Positions 1 to 4,823 of a DNA stretch of 5,029 nucleotides are shown here, in pieces. Origin of the DNA: TC-15 sp034437275 (GTDB lineage: Bacteria > Chloroflexota > Anaerolineae > Aggregatilineales > Aggregatilineaceae). Every line of letters begins with the position of its first letter. Within the stretch, counting starts at the first letter, position 1. The stretch covers positions 1 through 5,029 of the forward strand of contig DAOTUD010000086.1 of assembly GCA_034437275.1 (NCBI GenBank). The letters run 5' to 3'. The notes below the pieces were generated by a model. That model worked only from the letters and a program-made list of their open reading frames with translations. It was not told where the DNA came from and did no database searches. The position numbers and the translations under genes are program-made.

Positions 1-61
1 GGCCCTCCATCACGGTGGCCAATTTGAATTCGGTGCTGTATGTGCGGCGTTTTTTGCTCAT
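1..61 (-). CDS. IS3-family transposase OrfA, N-terminus only (runs off left edge)
   Basis: The reverse strand encodes about 20 residues beginning MSKKRRTYSTEFK and continuing LATVMEG to the window edge. Lys/Arg-rich starts followed by Y/F-S/T-x-E-F-K are the hallmark of the helix-turn-helix OrfA proteins (HTH_Tnp_1) of IS3-family elements, which bind the IS ends and are normally fused to OrfB by a programmed frameshift. The start at 59-61 is well supported. An AAAGGA ribosome binding site lies seven bases upstream (bases 69-74), and the same frame has a TGA at 74-76, so no longer version is possible. Only the first part of an approximately 90-110 residue protein is present, so the subgroup cannot be assigned and intactness cannot be judged. 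Confidence 0.8.
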   Translation of the reverse strand, partial: MSKKRRTYSTEFKLATVMEG

Positions 62-110
62 CGTTCGTTCCTTTCACAACCTCTACTATACTACCTTCTG
101 GTTGTGTCCA
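1..110 (-). mobile_element. Left end of an IS3-family insertion sequence (partial)
   Basis: Read on the minus strand, the element would begin at base 110 with TGGACACAACCAGAAGG, run through a short leader and enter an orfA-type transposase gene at base 61. IS3-family ends typically start with TG, and TGGACAC-like ends occur in the family. The rest of the element lies left of the window, so the right end, orfB and the target duplication cannot be seen. The boundary at 110 is inferred from the TG end and from the point where the neighbouring frame starts to look like a different protein. It could be off by several bases. The end also contains a 6-bp inverted repeat (TTCTGG 96-101 with CCAGAA 108-113) that straddles the proposed boundary. 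Confidence 0.65.
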
Positions 111-111
111 G

Positions 112-321
112 AAATTCGCCCGCACGACATATGAAACCATAAAAGCATATAATGATGGTTTATCAAAAGCAGAGGCTAAAGAGAAAGTTCTTAAGAAGGT
201 AACAATATCAGGAGATTGTCTTCCAGCCTTACTTGTAGGGTTGGGAGAAGAAATTCCGGGTCTCGGTGAAGGGATAGCGATAGTTTCCATTATTGGCGCT
301 ATCTATGACATGTGCGGATAG
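112..321 (+). pseudogene. 3' remnant of an unrecognised gene, 5' part lost at the IS3-family insertion
   Basis: From base 112 to the TAG at 319-321 the frame encodes about 69 residues that look like real protein: a charged helical stretch (ETIKAYNDGLSKAEAKEKV) followed by a Gly-rich hydrophobic tail ending GAIYDMCG. Upstream of 112 the same frame continues through IS sequence (a Cys/Ser/Phe-rich nonsense translation), so the native 5' end is missing. The ATG at 40 lies inside the IS end and is unlikely to be the native start. Base composition is visibly more AT-rich than the recombinase and thioesterase genes, hinting at a separate origin. I do not recognise the family. A Gly-rich hydrophobic C-terminus could be a membrane-interacting segment, a peptide or bacteriocin-like core, or the end of a larger protein. 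The translation alone does not decide this. Confidence 0.5.
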
Positions 322-341
322 GAGATAACGCAAACGCATTT

Positions 342-382
342 GGAGCAGATGACAAGTGGCAGTTCAGAAGCCCATCTGCTCC
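342..382 (+). promoter_or_regulatory. Perfect 10-bp inverted repeat in the leader of the beta-propeller gene
   Basis: GGAGCAGATG (342-351) is exactly complementary to CATCTGCTCC (373-382). The 21-base loop contains a further GGC (358-360) and GCC (370-372) pair that could form an inner hairpin. It lies between the stop of the upstream remnant (321) and the ribosome binding site of the next gene (GAGGAG, 396-401). No U-tract follows, so it does not look like a classical intrinsic terminator. It may be an operator, a leader RNA hairpin, or a terminator of a non-canonical kind for the truncated gene. Confidence 0.5.
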
Positions 383-408
383 TATAAGAAATTACGAGGA
401 GAAGAGAC

Positions 409-1557
409 GTGAGAACTGTTCTTATTATTCTTTGCTTGACATATCTGCTTCTGGGCGGCAGTTGGTTAAAAGCATCGTTGGATACAGCATCTTCGAGATC
501 AGACACAACCCGCACTACACACTCGCCCGGAACTTTCGATGGGTATCCAGCCTGGTCGCCCGATGGCACATCGATTGCGTTTGTGTCGGATCGCGCAGGA
601 AATCTAGATGTCTGGGTCATGCAGGCCGATGGATCTAACCCCACGAACTTGACGGTTGGAAACAAAGACGCAAATCTAGTATTTGACTGGGATCCGGGCG
701 GAACACGAATGGTGTTTGACTCGACTGGGGCGAGTAATCATTATTCAGATATATGGGTAGTGAACAGCGATGGCACCAACGCGGTGAATCTGACCGAATT
801 ACTCGACCTGGGCCAACGTCAAATGCTGACTAGTCCCAAGTGGTCGCCTGATGGGGAGTTACTGGCGTTCATCTCAAGGGCCGATGCCGGTCAGGCGGAG
901 TTTGCGGAGTTAATCATTATCGAAACAGAAAGCTGGCGCATTGCACAAACTATTCCCTTTGAAGACAATCTCACGATTGTTAGTCCGCTTGACTGGTCCC
1001 CCGATGGGCAGAGTGTTGTGGTTCCTTTGACCGAGATACGCGAAAAATATGAATTTGAATCACAGTTATGGGTATTCGCGGTCGATGGTAGCGAAGCTAG
1101 AGATATTTCCTATAGGCTTCGAGATCTGTTGGATCGCGATACGATGACGTTGGCGTTTCACAATCCTGACTGGTCACCCAATGGTGATCGTATCGTATTC
1201 TCAGTTTCTTCCACAGGACGGGGAGATGTCTATTTAGTCGACAAGGACGGCGATAATCTTATGCGGCTGACCCAAGACATCAGCCTCGAAGCAAGTGGAG
1301 AGCCAGTCTGGTCACCACAGGGCGACCAGATCGCTTTCTCGCTGCTGTACGATGGTGCCATGGATGTCTGGGTGATCAACGCAGATGGCACCAATCCCAT
1401 TAACCTGACACATTCGGATAAAACGACAGATCTCCGTCCGTCGTGGTCACCCGACGGAACCAGACTGACCTATCAATCTGGGCTTTATGGTGACGCAGAC
1501 GTATGGGTGGTTGATGCAAATGGTTCCAACCCGGTGAATCTGACTGGCACGCACTAG
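409..1557 (+). CDS. Exported TolB-like / PD40 seven-repeat beta-propeller protein
   Basis: The 382-residue product starts with a hydrophobic segment (about residues 3-17, LIILCLTYLLLGG) that looks like a signal peptide ending near the A22-S23 region. It has no lipobox cysteine, so a secreted or periplasm-like location is inferred. The rest is built from seven WD40-like PD40 repeats, each opening with W-S/D-P-D/N/Q/G-G and most closing with D-V-W-V-x-D-G-T/S-N-x-x-N-L-T. The repeat Trp residues are 49, 94, 145, 196, 255, 301 and 346. Repeats 3 and 4 diverge most. The last repeat ends three residues before the stop, so the propeller appears complete and stands alone, without the N-terminal domain of TolB or a peptidase domain. 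The GTG start is chosen for its strong GAGGAG site at 396-401, seven bases upstream, and because it precedes the signal peptide. The function is not known. Such proteins usually act as binding scaffolds, and the name TolB-like should not be read as membership of a Tol-Pal system. Confidence 0.85.
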   Translation: MRTVLIILCLTYLLLGGSWLKASLDTASSRSDTTRTTHSPGTFDGYPAWSPDGTSIAFVSDRAGNLDVWVMQADGSNPTNLTVGNKDANLVFDWDPGGTRMVFDSTGASNHYSDIWVVNSDGTNAVNLTELLDLGQRQMLTSPKWSPDGELLAFISRADAGQAEFAELIIIETESWRIAQTIPFEDNLTIVSPLDWSPDGQSVVVPLTEIREKYEFESQLWVFAVDGSEARDISYRLRDLLDRDTMTLAFHNPDWSPNGDRIVFSVSSTGRGDVYLVDKDGDNLMRLTQDISLEASGEPVWSPQGDQIAFSLLYDGAMDVWVINADGTNPINLTHSDKTTDLRPSWSPDGTRLTYQSGLYGDADVWVVDANGSNPVNLTGTH

Positions 1558-1740
1558 TATCGGGCCTGGCAAAAACGTTATCAATCAAAATAGTAACCCT
1601 AATGTTACTTATCTTTGTTTTCAGGGATACTTTTTCCCGATCGGCGGAACATCGTTAGCCAGCATCCATCGAATGGTGCCAACCATTTGCTGGGCATGGC
1701 CAGAGTGTCAATGGCTGCTCTTCCTACCCCGTACCTGACT
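1558..1740. other. Intergenic stretch after the beta-propeller gene, no gene seen
   Basis: No reading frame here has both a plausible start and protein-like composition on either strand. It holds the possible terminator described separately and a weak second hairpin, GGGA (1624-1627) with TCCC (1635-1638). Short open stretches on the minus strand lack ribosome binding sites and have Cys/Ser-rich translations typical of antisense frames. Confidence 0.5.
1592..1620 (+). terminator. Possible weak intrinsic terminator of the beta-propeller gene
   Basis: AGTAAC (1592-1597) and GTTACT (1604-1609) form a 6-bp perfect stem with a 6-base loop, preceded by an A-rich stretch and followed by the T-rich TATCTTTGTTTT. 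It lies 35 bases after the TAG of the upstream gene. The stem is short and AT-rich and the T-tract is interrupted, so this is a modest candidate only. Confidence 0.35.
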
Positions 1741-1977
1741 ATGCGAGCAGTAAATGCCACGCGGTACCACTTGTAATCGGCACTTGCTGAACACGCTGAC
1801 GTCGCAGACATGCAGGCAAAGGCTGAAATTGCGGGCGAGAAGCTCGCGGCCTTGCATACGATCCATGCCAAGCTGCAAGAAGCTGTGGCGATCATCCGCG
1901 CAACGCAGCAGGAAGCGGCTGAGGCCAACTCTTTCACGGAACCTCGTCGGCTCGGCGGGCCTCAACCGCTCAGGTGA
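1741..1977 (+). pseudogene. Stop-interrupted coiled-coil-like reading frame
   Basis: In one frame an ATG at 1741 opens 11 codons (ending RYHL) that hit a TAA at 1774-1776. The same frame then continues for 66 codons to a TGA at 1975-1977. The second part is strikingly helical and Ala/Glu/Lys/Gln-rich (AEHADVADMQAKAEIAGEK, then LAALHTIHAKLQEAVAIIR, then ATQQEAAEA) with heptad-like hydrophobic spacing, followed by a Pro/Gly-rich tail. That composition is protein-like and differs from the opposite-strand frames. The TAA is one base from CAA (Gln), so a nonsense mutation is plausible. Alternatively, a 55-residue protein could start at ATG 1810, but I see no ribosome binding site in front of it. 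I do not recognise the family. Decayed gene is the favoured reading. Confidence 0.4.
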
Positions 1978-2041
1978 GGCGTAGTGTTTGACAACGACTA
2001 CGAAGGTGTGGCTAAGTGGGGGAAAAGGAGAAGCGATTCCG

Positions 2042-2146
2042 ATGAAAGCGGCACCTGAAAGCTCGGACCCGGTGGCGATTGTCGTCGAAGATGCGCAGCG
2101 GGTCGTGGACAGCGTTGGGCAGTATATTGATGCAGCGCAGATGTAA
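2042..2146 (+). CDS. Possible 34-residue small protein, unrecognised
   Basis: The ATG at 2042 is preceded by AAGGAG (2025-2030) at an 11-base spacing, slightly longer than ideal. The product opens MKAAPESSDPVAIVVEDAQR, continues with an amphipathic helix-like stretch (VVDSVGQYIDAAQ) and ends at TAA 2144-2146. Composition is protein-like and GC-rich like the coiled-coil remnant just upstream, so the two may be remains of one gene or operon in shifted frames. A second small frame (GTG 1984 to TGA 2058, 24 codons, preceded by AGGTGAGG) overlaps its start in another frame. No known family or function is recognised, and it may be a gene fragment. Confidence 0.3.
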   Translation: MKAAPESSDPVAIVVEDAQRVVDSVGQYIDAAQM

Positions 2147-2171
2147 AGTATGAATTCCGCATATTGCCCAA
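2115..2171 (+). repeat. 11-bp inverted repeat around the small ORF stop codon
   Basis: TTGGGCAGTAT (2115-2125) pairs with ATATTGCCCAA (2161-2171). Ten of the 11 positions are Watson-Crick and the eleventh is a G-U pair in RNA transcribed from the plus strand. The 35-base loop holds the last codons and TAA of the small ORF. There is no long T-tract after it (TTTCCATCT follows), so it is at most a weak terminator or a transcript-end stabilising hairpin. It could also be the footprint of a mobile element end. Confidence 0.45.
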
Positions 2172-2254
2172 TTTCCATCTAATACACTGAGGATGTGATC
2201 TTGTGCCAAGGAATATTGTTTTGAACATACTCACAAAAAACACTCAGAAATGCT

Positions 2255-2280
2255 AAACAGGCAGATTACTTGACCTGTTT
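2255..2280 (-). terminator. 7-bp inverted repeat at the 3' end of the thioesterase gene
   Basis: AAACAGG (2255-2261) and CCTGTTT (2274-2280) form a perfect stem with a 12-base loop that contains the minus-strand stop codon at 2266-2268. Reading on the minus strand, a GTGTTTTTTGTG stretch follows about 13 bases after the stem. The distance to the T-run is too long for a standard intrinsic terminator, so termination here is only a possibility. Confidence 0.25.
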
Positions 2281-2670
2281 GTCCCGCACACGCTGCTCAA
2301 AACGTTCACGATTCACAATAAAGCGCTCATGTATACCGTTGCCGATCTCCTCGGCCTCATCAGATGCAGAAACCTCAAATACCAGCCGCCGTCCATCGAC
2401 TTCCTTGAGCATGGCGATTGCTTGCACAGACATGCCAACCGGGGTGGCCGAGGTGTGCTTGACATCGAGGCTGGTGCCAACTGAAGTTTGTCCTTCTTCC
2501 AGATGCCCATCCAGTGCGTTGATGGCGGCTGCTTCAAGCAATGCGATCATGGCGGGGGTGGAATATACGTCCACGTTTCCGCTGCCGAGTGCGGCAGCGG
2601 TCAAATCGTCGGTGACGGTGACAGTGGCTTGTCCAGTTAGGCCGGGTTTGAGGGTTGATGAGTCAGTCAT
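2266..2670 (-). CDS. FlK-like hotdog-fold acyl-CoA thioesterase
   Basis: The 134-residue product matches the thioesterase family typified by Streptomyces cattleya fluoroacetyl-CoA thioesterase FlK. These are single-domain cytoplasmic hotdog enzymes that hydrolyse short acyl-CoA thioesters. The FlK catalytic residues Thr42, Glu50, Gly69, His76 and Arg120 correspond, at a constant offset of four, to T38, E46, G65, H72 and R116. Shared blocks include HTSATPVG (72-79), VDGRR (91-95) and EIGNGIHER (108-116). The Phe-rich lid that gives FlK its fluoroacetyl selectivity is not recognisable in residues 20-37 (DDLTAAALGSG region), so substrate is unknown and probably a common short acyl-CoA. The length is normal for the family. 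The start at 2668-2670 is preferred over an upstream in-frame ATG at 2736 because AAAGGA sits six to seven bases before it and family similarity begins there. No metabolic partner genes are adjacent, and the gene diverges from the rightward recombinase block. Confidence 0.88.
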   Translation of the reverse strand: MTDSSTLKPGLTGQATVTVTDDLTAAALGSGNVDVYSTPAMIALLEAAAINALDGHLEEGQTSVGTSLDVKHTSATPVGMSVQAIAMLKEVDGRRLVFEVSASDEAEEIGNGIHERFIVNRERFEQRVRDKQVK

Positions 2671-2672
2671 GA

Positions 2673-2714
2673 ACAATCCTTTCAATGAAGTTGTTTCGCA
2701 GGATTGTACCCTGC
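2673..2714 (-). promoter_or_regulatory. Thioesterase leader: RBS-sequestering inverted repeat and TACAAT box
   Basis: On the minus strand, ACAATCCT (2707-2700) is perfectly complementary to AGGATTGT (2680-2673). The latter contains most of the ribosome binding site two bases upstream of the ATG, so a transcript starting above 2707 could hide its own RBS in an 8-bp stem with a 19-base loop. The same place has a TACAAT hexamer (2708-2703) resembling a -10 box and a small palindrome, GCAGG (2698-2702) with CCTGC (2710-2714), around it. No good -35 lies at the right spacing. If TACAAT is the true -10 box, transcription would start downstream of the first arm and the RNA hairpin would not form. 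The DNA repeat would then more likely be an operator. Confidence 0.4.
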
Positions 2715-2804
2715 CAGTGCTGGACAAAACACCCATTGCTATGGCTTGTTCAGGCGAAAAACACGGACAATTTCCCGCATTCCGTAAAACTGCTCGCCAA
2801 AACC

Positions 2805-2846
2805 GTAGGATTCCCTATGAAAAATCGTAATCCTACATCCGATTAC
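2805..2846 (+). repeat. Overlapping inverted repeats in the divergent intergenic region
   Basis: GTAGGATT (2805-2812) and AATCCTAC (2829-2836) form a perfect 8-bp inverted repeat with a 16-base spacer. Overlapping it, GTAATC (2827-2832) and GATTAC (2841-2846) form a second 6-bp pair, so two alternative hairpins are possible. The region lies between the minus-strand thioesterase and the plus-strand ORF and recombinase. The rest of 2715-2908 shows no convincing gene or promoter. The repeats could be operator half-sites, recombinase-binding sites or a bidirectional transcription block. Confidence 0.45.
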
Positions 2847-2908
2847 TATCCCACCATGTTAGCCTGGAAATAGCGCATACAAATGCTTTGCATCGGGAAA
2901 AGCAAACC

Positions 2909-3199
2909 ATGAGCAAGGGTACGCAATCGTCGTCCAATTCTCTATCGTCCGCGTTGACGAAAAAGAACGCCAAAGCAATGTTCGACCGAATTTGGTCCGT
3001 AGCCGAATTGCTGGCTGAAGTGGATCAACCAGAATCAGATATTGAGCGACATAGACATCAAATAGTGGAAAAACACAGCCCTGAGATTTTGGTGTATTCT
3101 GTTTTCAGGCAGACAAACAGAGTGAACCATGGCGAAACGCAGCACAGCATCGCACAGCCCGCAACCGGGTTGGGTGGTGTATCTGAGAACCAGCGATAA
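2909..3199 (+). CDS. Possible small protein upstream of and overlapping the recombinase, unrecognised
   Basis: An ATG at 2909 opens a 96-residue frame; the same frame also has an ATG at 2888. The first 50-60 residues look protein-like: a Ser/Thr-rich start (MSKGTQSSSNSLSS), a basic patch (LTKKNAKAMF) and an acidic helix-like stretch (VAELLAEVDQPESDIERH). The last 23 codons overlap the recombinase start in another frame, where the translation (HSIAQPATGLGGVSENQR) looks like a by-product of recombinase coding. The native gene may therefore be shorter or frameshifted, or a decayed fragment. The ribosome binding site is weak (GGGAAAAG, 2895-2902). I recognise no family. If real, the overlap would suggest translational coupling with the recombinase, for example as a directionality or regulatory factor, but that is speculation. 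Confidence 0.35.
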   Translation: MSKGTQSSSNSLSSALTKKNAKAMFDRIWSVAELLAEVDQPESDIERHRHQIVEKHSPEILVYSVFRQTNRVNHGETQHSIAQPATGLGGVSENQR

Positions 3200-4823
3200 A
3201 GAAACCCAGAATCCGGCCAACTCGCAGAACCGGCAACGACTGGCGATTCAGCGTGCCTTGCTGGATCACTCAGAGCTGCCCGTGGTTGGCGAATACATCG
3301 ATAACCAAACCGGACGCGCCAGTGCGCGCCGCATCGATTATCAGCGGTTGTTGCTGGATGCTCGTGCTGGCAAGTTTTCCCATGTAGCGGTCGAAAATGC
3401 CGAACGGTTCGGACGCAACGATGCGGAAGCGTTATCGGCCATTGATGAGCTACATGCCTTTGGCGTCGCGGTACGTTTTGCTGATTATCCTGATCTCGAT
3501 CCGATCGATCCTGATGACCGGATTCTGGTTAGCCTATCGTTCACACTTGCCCGCCGCGAATCGATGAAAACCGGCGAGCGTGTGCGAGGCGGAATGTTCT
3601 CCAAACTGAGACGCGGTGGGCATATTGGGCGCGCGCCGGATGGGTATGTCAACCGGGAACGGCGCACCGACAGCAGCGAAAAACTGGATTACGGTCGCTA
3701 TGCGCGCTGGATCGAACCTGATCCCGAACGTTGGGAAATCTGGCGACTGGCCTGGGATTTACTGCTCACCAACCGGCACACACTGAAATCCATCTGCGAG
3801 GAGTTGCACGTGCGTGGCTACCGGCTGCGCAGCGGTCGCCCCTTTGTCACAATTGATGCGAAAGGCAATCGCAAGTATGCCAGCAATACGCTCTCGAAGA
3901 TTTTCCACAACTGGACTTATGCCGGTTGGGTGACAAGCGAAAAAGCCGAGATTCCGCCCAAAACCATCCGGGGCGATTGGGAGTCGCTGGTTACCACAGA
4001 AGAATTTGAGCAAGGGCTGGTCATTCTCAAGAAACACGAAGAGGAACCTACCCCACAGCACCGGCATGTGTATCTGCTGAGCGGCTTGCTATACCTGAAA
4101 CGCCCAGATGAGTCAAAACTCACGCGGCTCACCGGTTCTACGCCTAATTCGGGACGTGAAAACGGCGGCACACCGTACTACACCACCAAAGGTGGCATCA
4201 ACCTGCAATGCAATATGCTTGATGCCTACGTCGCGGCGGTATTGGAAGTCATCCAGGTACATCCTGATTTGCTGCCCGCCATCCGGCAGTATTATCGCGA
4301 AGAAGTCGCTGAGCAGATGAAGTCCACGAATGGCACCGAATATCAGGAATTGGAAGCTGCCCTCAAAGCCATCGACGAGGAAGAAGCCCGCACGCTCCGC
4401 TTGTTTGCGGCGGGCAAGATCACCGAGAATATCTGGGATGGCCTGTGGCGCGAGTGGCAGGACCGGCGGCGCATGTTACGCGAGAATCAGGAAGCCGCGG
4501 AGCGCAGCAGCGCTTATCACCTGGATAATCTGGACGCCGCTTTACACATCATTTCGAAAATTGGTGTACTATATCATCAGTTGGAACGTTCACAGCAGAA
4601 GAAACTGCTACGTGAAGTGATTGAACGAATCGTAGTGGACGCTGAAGGAACGATATTGCGGATTGAATTGCAGCCCCCGTTTGCATATCTGCACGATCTC
4701 ACGTGCCGGGCGCAGCAGGCGGCGGAAACTGAAGCAGAAAAAACAAAAACCAGCGCATCGGCTGGTTCATGTTCGAGTTATACCTTACAAGGTGGACCTG
4801 AGGGGCCGTCACTCGTTTACTAG
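3129..4823 (+). CDS. Large serine recombinase with degenerate zinc ribbon
   Basis: The 564-residue product is a site-specific DNA recombinase of the resolvase/invertase superfamily, large serine type. The N-terminal catalytic domain (about 14-150) has the nucleophile motif YLRTS with R20 and S22, and the AERFGR motif (91-96), where E92 stands at the usual Asp position and R93 and R96 are kept. A recombinase domain (about 195-295) includes LAWDLLLTNRHTLKSICEEL and the NWTYAGWV block. The zinc-ribbon region (about 312-370, starting YLLSGLLYL) keeps only one of the four expected cysteines (C361). Residues about 400-500 form the usual charged coiled coil, followed by the typical family ending ERIVVDAEGTILRIEL (499-514). 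Length is normal. The ATG at 3129 has only a weak AGAGTGA site upstream, but the N-terminus fits the family. Such enzymes integrate, excise or invert DNA between short att sites. The tail after about 525 (Lys/Glu/Ser-rich, ending GGPEGPSLVY) appears added from attachment-site or flanking DNA. Confidence 0.92.
   Translation: MAKRSTASHSPQPGWVVYLRTSDKETQNPANSQNRQRLAIQRALLDHSELPVVGEYIDNQTGRASARRIDYQRLLLDARAGKFSHVAVENAERFGRNDAEALSAIDELHAFGVAVRFADYPDLDPIDPDDRILVSLSFTLARRESMKTGERVRGGMFSKLRRGGHIGRAPDGYVNRERRTDSSEKLDYGRYARWIEPDPERWEIWRLAWDLLLTNRHTLKSICEELHVRGYRLRSGRPFVTIDAKGNRKYASNTLSKIFHNWTYAGWVTSEKAEIPPKTIRGDWESLVTTEEFEQGLVILKKHEEEPTPQHRHVYLLSGLLYLKRPDESKLTRLTGSTPNSGRENGGTPYYTTKGGINLQCNMLDAYVAAVLEVIQVHPDLLPAIRQYYREEVAEQMKSTNGTEYQELEAALKAIDEEEARTLRLFAAGKITENIWDGLWREWQDRRRMLRENQEAAERSSAYHLDNLDAALHIISKIGVLYHQLERSQQKKLLREVIERIVVDAEGTILRIELQPPFAYLHDLTCRAQQAAETEAEKTKTSASAGSCSSYTLQGGPEGPSLVY
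4748..4767 (+). repeat. 7-bp perfect inverted repeat near the recombinase 3' end
   Basis: AACCAGC (4748-4754) and GCTGGTT (4761-4767) flank a 6-base loop. An A-rich run precedes it, but TCATGTTCGAG rather than a T-tract follows, and it lies inside the coding sequence, 56 bases before the stop. It may be a recombinase-binding arm close to an attachment site, or an RNA hairpin protecting the 3' end. The A-rich flank gives some resemblance to a bidirectional terminator. Confidence 0.4.
4791..4805. other. Candidate attachment-site core resembling an antisense tRNA 3' end
   Basis: GGTGGACCTGAGGGG encodes GGPEG (residues 555-559) at the recombinase C-terminus. On the minus strand it reads CCCCTCAGGTCCACC, which has the layout of a tRNA 3' end: T-stem half, seven-base acceptor half, discriminator A and CC. 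Many recombinases and other proteins encoded by elements inserted at tRNA genes end in GGPEG-x-RTPDL-like tails, translated from the antisense of a tRNA. Here the resemblance stops after GGPEG and unrelated sequence follows. The block could be the identity core of an att site. No complete tRNA is present in the window, and which tRNA it would come from is not determined. Confidence 0.35.

Noticed and set aside
409..1557. Assignment of the propeller protein as TolB of the Tol-Pal system
   Set aside because: It lacks the N-terminal TolB domain and has no tolA, tolQ, tolR or pal neighbours. Only the repeat type is shared.
1708..2178. Long open frame of 156 codons on the minus strand
   Set aside because: Its translation is Cys/Ser/Arg-rich with no recognisable family, it lacks a ribosome binding site, and it lies opposite the helical protein-like plus-strand frames, so it looks like an antisense by-product.
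2671..2736. Longer thioesterase start at ATG 2736, adding 22 residues
   Set aside because: The extra residues have no family similarity, and the AAAGGA ribosome binding site sits correctly before the ATG at 2670.
2270..2830. 186-codon plus-strand frame opposite the thioesterase
   Set aside because: The translation is Ser/Pro/Thr-rich and mirrors the thioesterase codons. The minus-strand protein has clear family motifs, so this is a shadow.
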